From NCBI GenBank assembly GCA_030272585.1, contig BSYQ01000009.1, forward strand, positions 4,402,001-4,466,000: DNA of 64,000 nucleotides. Reading direction: 5' to 3'. A program made the translations under genes and the position numbers. The notes under the pieces are model-generated. The model ran no database searches and had not been told where the DNA came from. It saw only the letters and a list, made by a program, of their open reading frames with translations. This DNA comes from Bryopsis sp. KO-2023 (taxonomy: Eukaryota; Chlorophyta; Ulvophyceae; Bryopsidales; Bryopsidaceae). Positions 20,884 to 31,235 of the stretch are shown here, one piece after another (positions within the stretch are counted from its first letter, which is position 1; every line of letters starts with the position of its first letter).

Positions 20884-22684
20884 GAAACTCGATAGTCGTC
20901 GGCAACTCCGAAATCGGGGGAAACACCCAGTTGCGTTCCCTGCGCCAGCTCGCTAGGGGATGACGTAAGCAGTCGCCCCCCTCCGTGCCCGGCTCCTCCT
21001 GTAAGGAGTGGTACCGCCCCAGCTGACGAGTTCCCAAGGATGCGTACCGGTCGCACGTGTAGTGGTACTGGCGTTGGATAGTCGTGAATAAGGACGGGTG
21101 TAGTCTGTACTCCTCGGCTGACGTAAGTCGGGACAGGATGTCGGGCATGGTGTTGTCCTTGGAAGGGATCCACTTGAGGTCCATATCGATTCCCAAAGAA
21201 TCCAGGAGGCGATACACGTGACTGTACGTGCGTTGCAACGCGCTCGATCTGGAATTCTGTCGACTCAGCACCCAGCGAGTGACCAAACTGTCTGTCACCA
21301 GGGTGATGCGATGATTGCGTAGCTCCGATTTGAAGTGTTCGACGGCTTTGCGAACCGCCGTAATCTCCAGGCCGTTGATGTGTTGCTTCTCCGTGTGTTG
21401 CCAAAAACCCGCGGCGAGCGCGGGGACCCTCTGTCCAGGGGTTTCCAACTTCGCTCCCCATCCTGTTGTACTCGCGTCGACGCTCAAGGTGTGAGTCGGA
21501 AGTGGTGGCCACAGTGCCATGGAAACTTTGTTGGGGTCGAGCTTCTGCCAGTGTCGAAGCTCCGCCAAAGCTGGACGCGAAACCTGTACCCGATTGCTCC
21601 AAGAACGCAGCCCGTGGAGACATCGATAGAGGTGGTGGAGCCAGTAGCGCGTTCCTGGAATGGCGAGGCGACACGACTGCGCATAGCCTGTGAACTGGGC
21701 GAGATCCCGAGCGGGCAATCGCCGTCCCTTCTGCAGAGCCGAAACTCGCACGCGGCGAGCGAGCTTCTTCAGCTTCGCGAGCCTGTGTGGTGGCAAAACA
21801 AATAAGCACGACTCGGTATCGATTAGAAACCCGAGGTGCTGAAGTCGTCGCTGTGGTTTCCAGGAAGATTTTTCTTCCTTCCACTGTAATCCCAATTGTC
21901 CCATCATGCCTCTGACTAATGATCCAAAAATTTCTAATTCTGTGGGGTCTCCATGCATCCCCATAAAATCGTCTAAATACCATGTGATTCTGACTGGATC
22001 GGACGAATTCCGATATCTCTCCCAAAATTTGAAAATAAAATCATGATCCCCTTGGGATTCAAGATGTGCAACCCCTCCGGGGTTCCGTAAAAATCGAACG
22101 AACTGTTGTATAAGTTCGCAAAAAAGAAGGGGAGAGCCCCGATAACCGAAAGGAAGGGAAGTACAACGAAAAAACTCCCCTTCCATCTCAAATTCGAAAC
22201 ACTGTTGATGCATGGGGTCTATACCCAAATGAAAAAATGCATCTTTAAGATCCCATTTGATGAGGTAATCATTAGGTCTGAGATGCGAAGAAAGAGACCT
22301 AAGATCCTCATATTGAACTGAGTGAGGTTCGACCTGGCGATTCAACGGTCGCAAATCGATTATCAATCGCTTCCCACTAACCTCTCCGTTCTCATTTCGT
22401 TTATCCACTAAAAAAGCGTGACTGCAAATCCCATTCGCGCTAGGCGCTGCGATTTTCTGAATCGCCCCTTTTTTGAGATAATCCTGTTTAATTTTTTCCC
22501 ATTCGTCGTTCTTTTCGACTGATCTCACTCTTTTTTTCGGAAAAACAGGGTCGGGTACGCCGACGAACCTGGCGCGAATACCGTTTCGAATACGGTTGAG
22601 CACCCTTTGGCTCGTCCCCACTCTGACCCATTCCTGATAACGAGCGCGCACCTGGAGCGAAGTCCACGCCTGGTACGGATCCAT
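20884..22684 (-). pseudogene. Reverse transcriptase-RNase H of the DIRS-like element, 3' end displaced by solo LTR
   Basis: Starts ATG at 22684, sharing its A with the gag stop TAA (UAAUG). The RT domain has the DIRS-type motifs LIKWDLKDAFFHLGI, FRCTSLPFGYRGSP and WYLDDFMGM (YLDD catalytic site). RNase H has LSVDASTTGWGAKLE, LVTDSLVTRW and SKDNTMPDILSR. After it comes the DIRS-type tail with LASWRRERNWVFPP. The frame is open through the inserted LTR to 20624, but the C-terminus beyond residue about 600 is LTR-encoded. Without the LTR and one GTTTC, the frame continues into the region that overlaps the recombinase start, the arrangement usual in DIRS elements. The polymerase makes element cDNA from RNA. 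Confidence 0.85.
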
Positions 22685-23367
22685 TATTCCGTTTTTGTGG
22701 TTTTCTCTTTTCCTCGATCGCGATTGCCTCCACTCGTTCCCGCTCCACTATCGTTTCGTTTTCGTCCCTGAGGTCGCGATCCCTGAGCGCGTTGTTGTCC
22801 TAGTGACTTAGAAAGAGACTTCAGGTAGTCTTCGCTCAAACTTTCGAGCGTACTAACGGTTCTTGTTCCGCTAAACTGTTTCGCCGCAAACGAAAGGCGT
22901 ATTTTTTCCTGCAAAAGTTTCCACGCCCCTGGGTGACTTTCACCACTATCTGCCTTTAACCTCAAAACTTCTAAACTTTCGACGGAGAGAACTAAGGTTC
23001 TGTAAAAGCCTTGGGCGTAAGGACCTAGAACTTGGCGCACTGCAGGTGGCGTGTGCGGACTGCACAGGATAGTCAAAAAGCCTGTGGTGAGGTCGAACAA
23101 AGCTGAAACAACTGGCGACCAAGTTAGGAGCTCGCTCCCAAATCCCCCTGGCCCGAGCTTTTCTAACAAACGAAACCCCTGCACTGTCCCTTCGATAGGG
23201 AAGTATTCTCCTAACGTAGTTCCACTCGGACGATCGACCGGGTTCGTCGAAACGTGTGGTATTTTTTCGATCGCGGTAACAAAAGACTGCCTCACGTAGG
23301 CTTCGTCAAAATTTCCTAGGTCCTGGCCTAGTATATGTCGCAGAGCTTCCAGCAAAGCGTTTTCCAT
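22684..23367 (-). CDS. Gag-like protein of the DIRS-like element
   Basis: 227 codons starting at ATG 23367. No zinc knuckle. The first part is helical (LLEALRHILGQDLGNFDEAY), the middle has a FRLLEKLGPGGFG stretch, and the C-terminus is basic and Gly/Ser-rich (KRNDSGAGTSGGNRDRGKEK), fitting RNA binding. Assigned as gag from its position before the RT ORF, not from sequence similarity. The stop overlaps the RT start by one base (TAATG). Confidence 0.65.
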   Translation of the reverse strand: MENALLEALRHILGQDLGNFDEAYVRQSFVTAIEKIPHVSTNPVDRPSGTTLGEYFPIEGTVQGFRLLEKLGPGGFGSELLTWSPVVSALFDLTTGFLTILCSPHTPPAVRQVLGPYAQGFYRTLVLSVESLEVLRLKADSGESHPGAWKLLQEKIRLSFAAKQFSGTRTVSTLESLSEDYLKSLSKSLGQQRAQGSRPQGRKRNDSGAGTSGGNRDRGKEKTTKTE

Positions 23368-24666
23368 TCGGGGGTAAAGATCTCCTTCAAGGAGCCGAAC
23401 CGTTCACGGGAGTGGAGGTCGGTTTTTGCAAAAAGCAAAAAGGTGGCGAGAACATAAGGACAACGCCTTTTAAAGCCACAGAAGTAGCCACAATCGAGAA
23501 CAAGGCGAACGCTGCCCCAAACACAAAATGCAAGCGCTGCCACAAATGCGTCAGCCGCGGCTGACTGTGCCAGCAAAACCCGCCCAGCACCGATCCAGTC
23601 CATAAACTCATGAACTAAAAGTTAATAACACCAAATATTCTTGAAACCCCCCACATACTCCCCAAGCCAAAGCTCATTCAAAGCCAGCACAATTGCTTAC
23701 CAAAATTAGAGGGGATTTCTTTTTTATTTGTTGAAATGAATTCTCGAGTGGAATAGTAGGGAAAGCTGCAGATGATGGTGAGTTTTAATACTGTTCCACA
23801 CAGTCTGATTACAGTCTGATTATCGGAATAGATTGTTGTGAGGAAGTTAGGTCACTGGAATGGATGTGAAACGACGCTTGACAGAAACTGGGGAAGGTAT
23901 TTATCGGGAAGGAAACTCGGAACAATCTAACAGTGTAAGAAAGACTCAAACGATCCATAAGCTCGTTTCACGCACGGATTGAGAAAACATGGGTTTCACT
24001 GTACAATACTCTGTTCAATGTGATTATGTAAAACAACTCCTAATCTGCCTCCAGTTTTCATTAATTTTGAAGGAAAGATACAATGATGAACTGACCCCAA
24101 AAAATAATTCACAACCAGCAATCTTAAGGTAGCTTCCAGAGAAAAATTAAAATACAAATGGAAACTGTTGTGAACTAAACGCTTTTACAATTGAAGCTAT
24201 TGTTTGTGTTGGGTAATGGATCAATTTGGTCGAATTCGTGTGGCGTTTCGCATGCTTGACAGAAACGGGCTTCTGCGCATGTAATTTTTGGTTTGGTTTG
24301 GTTTGACAGAAACTGGGGGAAGCATATATATTGAACTTTGTCCAGGTCGAACAAATGAATGCTCAAGGACCAGATTTCAGATTCAAGGACGTCATTTGAC
24401 GACTACTCAAGTGATCAGAACAACACTGAGATGGATGTTATTTGCGCGGCAAGCTTTGACGATCACGATGGGTTGCACCATGACATAGCCGCTCCCAGTA
24501 CAAACGTATACGTTTGTAAGGCAAACGTCGAATCGGAGTCCCTTCAGTGTGTATGGGCGGCGGTCCCATCAAAAGGATACTACAAGTTGGGAGTCTTCCT
24601 TTCCAAAAAACACTTGGTGAGGTCCGATCCCAGAGAGAAGGAAAGGGGTGAGAAGCAGAAACAACA
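23368..24666. other. Spacer between the DIRS element and the LTP/FAS1 gene, with probable promoter
   Basis: The left part (23387-23603, minus) has a protein-like frame of unknown meaning. The middle is AT-rich without supported genes. At about 24319-24330 there is a catatatatt TATA-like box about 340 bp before the LTP/FAS1 start, so 24360-24666 is probably its 5' UTR, although open frames run through it. Confidence 0.4.
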
Positions 24667-27600
24667 ATGGCTGGCATGCGCATTTCGACGGCGGCTTTCT
24701 TCCTTGCGGCGGGTGAGTCGTAAAAATGACCATGACCTTGTCATATCCTTTGGCAAGCCCGCCGCCTCAGCTTTCGAGCGGGAAGAGAATATCTTCTTTT
24801 CGCGAAATATGACGATAATGTGCCCTACACACAAAAAAAAGTAACGGTTTTGTTCTGTTTGTGTGTGAAGCGTGTTTTTTCGTGGCGGCGGCGGATGTTC
24901 CTAGTCTGGAGCAATGTGAGGTTGCGGCCAGCAGGATGGACCCGGTGGATTTCGTGACGCGGGCTCTTGGTGGGGACGAGGCCTGCGCGACCTATATCAG
25001 CGAAGAGTGCTGTTCCCAGGTACCACCCAAAATAAAGCGACGATGAAAACACGTGAAACGAATTTCATGGGGCTTTTTCGGCCACGTGGGTGATTTTCAG
25101 GGAACGAGGCATGACATCAAATATCGTTGATTGATCTTTTGTAAAATGATGTTGATAATTTGGCGGACAATCTCCATTGAAACGTTCCCTCTTTGAGTAT
25201 GACATGCGGATTGATGGAGGGAAAACACTCATTGGGTGTTTTTTCTTCTTGAAACGGCAGGTCAGAGAGCTGTTTGATGCCAGCGGACCATTGGAGACCT
25301 GTGAGTGGTTTTCGATATTTTGATCGGTGATGTGGAGTACCTTCCTGCAGGGTTTCTTACTGTTGTTTGCCACTGCATTTCTGTTGGAAGAAAGAATTTG
25401 TGGGGTTTACAGGCATGTGCAACGGTGACTTCTTCTCCACAATCATGTTGGGTCTTCCTGGCCCGAATGGAGTCAACCCAGATGGCTATGCCGATATGTG
25501 AGTTTCAAAAAACCTCTTGTTTTTTGTTTTGTTTTTTTTTCTATTTTGGACCTACAACTTTTGGCCCCCTTCCCACGAATCCCTGAACATTAACATTAAA
25601 ATTATACAACATGCATACCTGCGACGGGAGGTGTTTTTTTTTTCAAGGAGAGATTTTGTTAACGGCAGGAGCCTCCAACGAAAAGAGCACTTGATCAAGA
25701 CCCCCAACCAAGTGTTTTGCTTTGGTTGTTGAAAATAGGTTAGAAAAGTGTGGAGTGCCTGTGATTGGGGGACTGTCCTGCCCTGGGGAGATAGAGGAGG
25801 TGGCCGTGGAGCCGAAAGTCCAGTCTATGGTGGTAGGTGCATTGCTTTTGAAGAAAGCTTTGGTTGGAGGAGCTCTGGCCAGAAATGCTGGAAACCGAGG
25901 GGCAGCATCAGGATCGGAGGGAAGGTCATCTACTCCACCACCAACACCTCCACCTCCTCCTCCTCCTCCTCCAGCCCCAATGCCTGTCATTAAGCCAGGT
26001 CAGTTGTTGTATCCCGACACTATTTCACTCCTGATGTGAATGTTTTGACAGGTAAGCAAGGATTTTTCAAAGCACACTAGTGTTTTTTTCATATCCTGAA
26101 AACCTCCAAAAAAACCCAAGGGCACATTTTTAATTTGAGGGTGAGCGGGCATTGTCTGTCTGCAGCCAAGAGGGCTCCAATCATTCTGGTGGCCCCTCCT
26201 CCCCCCACCTATGGTGGAAAGAAAACTAAGACTGAGGTACCGGCACCGGCTCCACCTCCACCCCCTCCTCCCCCACCAGTGGCTGCTTCACCACCTCCTC
26301 CCCCCAAAGTGACAGGAGAGCAAACTGCAACTCCCCCCAAAGTGACAGGAGAGCAAATTGCAACTCCTCCAGAAAGCAAAGCCGCTCCTGAAGCACCCAA
26401 AGAGGCCCCTGAGGAGATGCCTGAGGAGATGCCTGAAGAAGTGCCCGAAGAAACTCCTGAAAAGCCAGGTTATCCTCTTGTCATAATAATAAGATTTATG
26501 ACATTCTATCCTTTTCAGGCACACCCACGTTTTCTTGGAAAGTCTGTTACAGCAAGGATTCTATTGATTTCCTGCACAAATTTTGCAAATGATGGAAGAC
26601 ACTGAATTGCTGGACCTACAACAATAACAAGTGCATGAGCAAGGCCACGTCACTTGTTTTTCTCTTTTGAAACCATTTTATTGGTGCGGAAAGGGTTTGA
26701 ATGAACCCTTTATTCTCTGACATCTTGTTTTTGTCCCTTAAAACACACAGCAACTCCACCTTCCGAGGGTGGCGAGGAGAGTGAAGAGGCAGGTGGCTGC
26801 ACGTCTGTCATCGACACTGCAAGAGGAAACTCAGACCTCAGCATCCTTGTGCAGCTGGTTGATGTGAGTGGGTCAAAACATACCTAGAATATCTGATAAG
26901 GGGACTTGAAGATGTTACTGTCAGTTCACCCCAGGATTCGACCAATTAACGCTTGTTTAGGTTTGTGCATTTCATTTCATTTTTGTTCTTCTGTTGAAGT
27001 TTGATTTTGTTTTTTCTGCCCTTGAAGCATGGATACGATTGCTTCATTTTCCAATGGCTTTTACCAAATCCAGCAAAGATTGAACGGGTCGATTGTTTTG
27101 ATCATCGCTGCAGGCAGCAGGACTGGCTGGAGCTCTTGGCCCTGATTTTGTCGGTACTGTTTTCGCCCCCACAAATCAAGCATTCACAGATTTGTTGGAA
27201 GCTTTGAGGTTGGACGTCGATGTTTTGCTTGATGAAAGAAGCGCTGGACTTGTGGGCTCGGTAAGTTCACAAAAAAAAGAGAAATTTGAAAAAAATATAA
27301 CAAAAATATAGAAAAAGTACAAAAAAATAAAAATAAATGATAATAATAAATAATAAATAATAAATAAATAAATAAAAATATGGAGTGACCTGGTTCTGTT
27401 GACTTACCGTGGATTGTTAAAATATTATTCCATTTCAAAAATGCTACGCTGTGGGATTGATTGCCAGAAATATTCTACTCACAAAGAATCATGTTACAGC
27501 AGTGAGGAGAACAGCTTTAACAACCAGGATGCAGCAAGCCGTTTCCGATTTTTTTTTTTTTGCTCGACAGCCATCAGGTGACAATTTGAAATTCCCTGCT

Positions 27601-27873
27601 TTTTCTGTGCAGATCTTGAAGTTGCATGTCGTGGCTGGGACTGCCGTAAAGTCATCCGATTTGAGCGACGACCAGGTGTTGGACACTCTGCTTGGAGGTG
27701 GAGAGTCGCTGGGGGTGGGGGTGAGCGATGGGGTGACTTTGACTGGTCCAGGAAACGAAAGCCCTGTGAATGTCGCCATTCCAGATATCGAAGCGTGCAA
27801 AGCTGTGGTGCATGTCGTGAGTGGGGTGCTGGTGCCTAGCCCCAAGGTGGCAGCCTTCGATCAAATGGGATGA
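24667..27873 (+). CDS. Secreted LTP-like + proline-rich + fasciclin (FAS1) domain protein (9 exons)
   Basis: Join: 24667-24712, 24871-25019, 25261-25300, 25413-25497, 25739-25998, 26166-26468, 26751-26863, 27114-27260, 27613-27873. All borders are GT-AG, the sum is 1404 nt (467 residues) and the frame is continuous. Residues 1-25 are a signal peptide (hydrophobic AAFFLAAACFFVAAA, built across the first intron). Residues about 30-130 have eight cysteines in the order C, C, CC, CMC, C, C, the pattern of plant non-specific lipid-transfer proteins, though the spacing is unusual. Residues about 190-320 are Pro-rich with repeats (PKVTGEQTATP; EEMPEE), likely hydroxyproline-rich. The C-terminal FAS1 domain (LVQLVDAAGLAGAL, FVGTVFAPTNQAFTDLL, LKLHVVAGTAV) is complete. 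The role is probably in the cell wall or extracellular matrix. No GPI tail is seen. Confidence 0.87.
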
Positions 27874-29636
27874 GCGGGATTCGAACCCATCACCTAGATT
27901 TCGTATTAAAAAAAAAGAAAAAGAAAAACCAGATTTTGTTAAAAGGTGTTTAAAAAAAAGGGGGGGGGGTGGGGGGGGTGGGGCAACGGGAGGGCGCCAT
28001 ATGCACTAAGGTTGATTTTCTGAAGTTGAATATTTTTGCATCGAAAGGGAAGAAGGTGTTTTTGTTTGGGTGGTTTTTTTGTTGTTGGTGTCCCTTTGAA
28101 ATTGCTTTGGGGGCCATTGATGCTCTCTGTTATTTATATTGAACAGCGAGTTCTGATCTTTCCATTTCGACTTTTTGAACCGGAAAACCCTTTTTACGTC
28201 TGAAGAGATGAGCGGCGCCTGTAGCAAACATCAACTGATAAATTTTAAGCGGAGGTTTGAAAAAAAAAGAGATAAGGAAAAGATCCTAAAAGAAGAAGCG
28301 GAAAAAAAAAGAAGAAAAGCCCTGTCCAGACAGCAAAAGGCAAATGGGCTCTGGTTGGTGCTATGTAGTCGGTTTTATCGAACGGAATAAGGGGGCTCCC
28401 TAATAAACATCTTTGCTAAAGTGTGTGTGTGACTGTGGGGAGTGGTTTTTTCTTTTTCTTTTCTTTTTTCTTTTTCATTTTCATTTTGTTGATTCTCTTT
28501 GGGGTATGCCTACTTTAATATTGTCATATTTTCAAGGTAAGGTTTGAGTGAAAGCAAAGCGCAGTGCAGTTTTTTTTTAATTGATCAATTTTCTTTTTTC
28601 CAATGTTTCGGGTATATATTATTGGAAAAGAAAAACTCAATGTCATTTTGTTGGAGCTGTGACATGTTCACATCGTTTCTGTTTCTTTTTTCCTTCGTTC
28701 TGTGGTTTTATTTTCTCCAAAGAAAATAGCGTTTGTTTGTTTTTTGCTTTTTCAGTTTTTTTTTATTCTGGGAAGGAAAACGGGGCAAGCGAAAGGAAAG
28801 GGGGTTTGAGAGAATCAATCAGCAAAAGAAAAAAAGAAAAAGAAAATAAACCACATCATATCGCATATGCTTGATTGTGAGTTTCCCATCTGAACTATAT
28901 AAAGAATTGGAATAACATGGCGGTTGCAGGCGTGAATCCTAACAAAATGTGGGGTCGTTTCTAAGATGGCTGGTGTTTTTTTTCCTTTTTGTTTTTCTGT
29001 TAGAAAGCTACCATTGTGTGGCTTGGACTTGGGAAGGGTTAAACGATAAAATACATTGTGGGCAAGCGTGCATCCTGTAATTTGCCATGTAGACCTGAAT
29101 CTCTTTGTGTGGTGGGGTAACTTGATGTATGAGTTTTTTCTGACCTAGTCCCGAAATGAACAACAAAACGACAGAAGCATAGTTGAGGAGGAATTTAGTA
29201 AATCCAAAAATTGAAATAAAATGAAAAAAAACTCGGAAAATCTAATGGCAGAAATTTCAGGGGGGATTTTGTAAGATGTATCTGTTCCACAGCACAGCAC
29301 AGCTTTTCTGTTTTTTTTAATTTGGAGTGGCGGTTGGCTGATTTTTGAGTGGCCAAGCGACCCATGATGAGCGGTGCACTGAGCCGGGCTTGGGCTATGC
29401 GAACGATATGCATGGTCCTACCCAAGCCCCCTCTACTTGGCAAAGTAAGGTAAATCGGTCCTCGCATTCGATTTCGTTTGATTGTCAATTGTCAATGAGT
29501 AGCGGTTGGACTGTGTGAGCAGACTGCCAGTTTGCAGACGCCTCCATGCAACATTTCAGCATTTTTCCCCTGGTTTGCCGATGGGACACATATCGTTTCG
29601 AGGCGATCGATTCTCCCTTGTTGGGGGGTGGGTCAT
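27874..29636. other. Intergenic, low-complexity
   Basis: G-, A- and T-runs (for example about 27950-27980), and T-rich stretches about 28440-28760. A GGGATTCGAACCC tRNA T-arm-like sequence (minus strand) overlaps the end of the FAS1 gene at about 27878-27890, with no tRNA body around it. No gene is supported. Confidence 0.45.
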
Positions 29637-31235
29637 ATGAAACATGAATCAGCCCCTGAACGTCCGCTCGAGCAACAAGCGGCGATGCAGCCCACGGTAA
29701 GCGGCCCCAACGGAGAGTTCGTCAGCTCTTTCCTGAGTCTGTGCGATGAAGCCCCTACCCGGTTTGCACCCGGGGATAGGTTGACGACCCTAGCTTTCCG
29801 GTCGCCGAACTACGAGATCTTGGAGGCTCTCATCACAGAGAAAGACGCGAACCCCGACGTTTCCGACGATGAGCTCAATTGCCTGGTTCTCCGCTTAAGA
29901 ATACCCAACGAAAAGGCACCGTTGTGTTTGGAGAGTGTCGGAGGGGGGGGCGAGTGCCAAGTGAGGGTGCATCCCTGGGAGGAGAAACCTTGTCTGGGCA
30001 AGATAGTGTCGACGACTTTGACGTACAAAGACGTCGAGGTGGTGGTTAAGGGGGAAGGTGACGACGACACGGATTTCCTGTCGGAATTGAGTTTCGTTTA
30101 TAATTTGGAAATAATCGAGTCGGAGGCGTTCGATAAGCTGTACGCAAAATACCAAAATCGAGATGCTAGGGAGGGGGTTTACTGTGGATTGGACGACATA
30201 CCTGTCAGCCTGAGGTCATCTTTGCAGCATTCCATAGAGGCGATGTCCAGAATGGAGGAGGTAGATTATCACCCTGGGACTAGAAACATTGTTCGAGATT
30301 ACGTCCATCCGTCTATCTACCCCTATATCAAGGGGATTAGTAAACTCCAGGGGGGTGCACAAGTTTCCGAAGTTGTCGAGGAGGAAATTCGGAGCGATTT
30401 CTGGGGGAGGCCCAATGAGGATTCGATCTATCAGTGGCTGCCAGCCCAGTTTGCTGTGGATGCAGCCGGGAGGTGCTCCATAAAAACGTACATCAACAAT
30501 CTCTCCAAGGAGAGGCACCCTCAACTGTACATGGACCTGGAACGCTTGTTTGAAATCGCCCTCCCACGCTTCGAGGCGGTGTACAACTACATTCATTCCA
30601 TACAGTTTTTCCAAGGGGATATGGAAGATGTGGAGGATGCTCCGAGGCCACCGGAGGTGTCGGGTCTGACTTTGAAAAACAGAGAACTGCAGGTCGTCAC
30701 GAAAATAGTGGACTATGAGCTGCAACCAGGGGCCACTTTCGAAGGCGTTTGGCACGTGGAGGGCATGTCCCATGAGAATATCGTTTCCACTGCTTTGTAC
30801 ATCATCGAGAGGTCGGACTGCATCCAGGGGGGGGATTTGCTGTTCAAAAGGGCGTTCCTCAATCACGAATGCGGTGAAGTTTTCTACGGCATCCCCCAGG
30901 ATCGGCATCCCGCTGCTGAAAAGATCATAGCCGATGGGTTGCTGCCCGTAGGTAAACTGGGGACGGGTGAAGGTCGGTTGATCGTGTTTCCGAATTCCCA
31001 TGTGCACAAGGTCGACACTTTGGTCAATACGAGTTCGGAGTTCGGGAGGCGGAGGATTATCGTGTTTTTTCTGGTGAACCCGGAAAGAGATATAGTGTCC
31101 ACCCGGGATGTGGAGCCTCAGCAAGAAGTGATGCCCAGATCGGAAGCGTTGCAACATAGACTGAAACTGATGGAGGAAAGGAAAAGGCACAAACAGGATT
31201 GGAACGTCCGAGAAATCGAACTTTGCGAGCACTGA
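29637..31235 (+). CDS. DUF4246-family protein, probable 2-oxoglutarate/Fe(II)-type oxygenase
   Basis: Single exon, 532 residues from ATG 29637; the frame is open further upstream without ATG. Family-defining blocks are visible: VRDYVHPSIYPYIKGISK, IYQWLPAQFAVD, IKTYINNLSKERHP, WHVEGMSHENIVSTALYII, LIVFPNSHVHKVDTL, RRIIVFFLVNPE. HVEG and the later His in the HVHKVD block are placed like the Fe-binding H-x-E/D...H triad of cupin-fold oxygenases. DUF4246 proteins are best known from fungi and their substrate is unknown. The single-exon structure among multi-exon neighbours fits either retroposition or transfer. Catalytic function is inference. Confidence 0.85.
   Translation: MKHESAPERPLEQQAAMQPTVSGPNGEFVSSFLSLCDEAPTRFAPGDRLTTLAFRSPNYEILEALITEKDANPDVSDDELNCLVLRLRIPNEKAPLCLESVGGGGECQVRVHPWEEKPCLGKIVSTTLTYKDVEVVVKGEGDDDTDFLSELSFVYNLEIIESEAFDKLYAKYQNRDAREGVYCGLDDIPVSLRSSLQHSIEAMSRMEEVDYHPGTRNIVRDYVHPSIYPYIKGISKLQGGAQVSEVVEEEIRSDFWGRPNEDSIYQWLPAQFAVDAAGRCSIKTYINNLSKERHPQLYMDLERLFEIALPRFEAVYNYIHSIQFFQGDMEDVEDAPRPPEVSGLTLKNRELQVVTKIVDYELQPGATFEGVWHVEGMSHENIVSTALYIIERSDCIQGGDLLFKRAFLNHECGEVFYGIPQDRHPAAEKIIADGLLPVGKLGTGEGRLIVFPNSHVHKVDTLVNTSSEFGRRRIIVFFLVNPERDIVSTRDVEPQQEVMPRSEALQHRLKLMEERKRHKQDWNVREIELCEH

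Larger units (their letters stand above)
19143..23367 (-). mobile_element. DIRS-like tyrosine-recombinase retrotransposon, split by a solo LTR
   Basis: In element order on the minus strand: gag-like ORF (23367-22684), RT-RNase H ORF (22684 down), tyrosine recombinase ORF (20414-19143). RT plus a tyrosine recombinase in place of an integrase defines the DIRS order of retroelements, which integrate through a circular DNA. A 439-bp solo LTR (20445-20883) is inserted between the RT and recombinase. The terminal repeats of the element were not found by eye, so the coordinates are those of its ORFs. Confidence 0.85.

Noticed and set aside
27871-27900. tRNA 3' half (GGGATTCGAACCC) at the end of the FAS1 gene
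   Set aside because: Only a T-arm-like stretch is present; the rest of the expected tRNA is A/T homopolymer.
30216-31232. 338-codon minus-strand frame opposite the DUF4246 gene
   Set aside because: A shadow of the plus-strand gene, which has clear family motifs.
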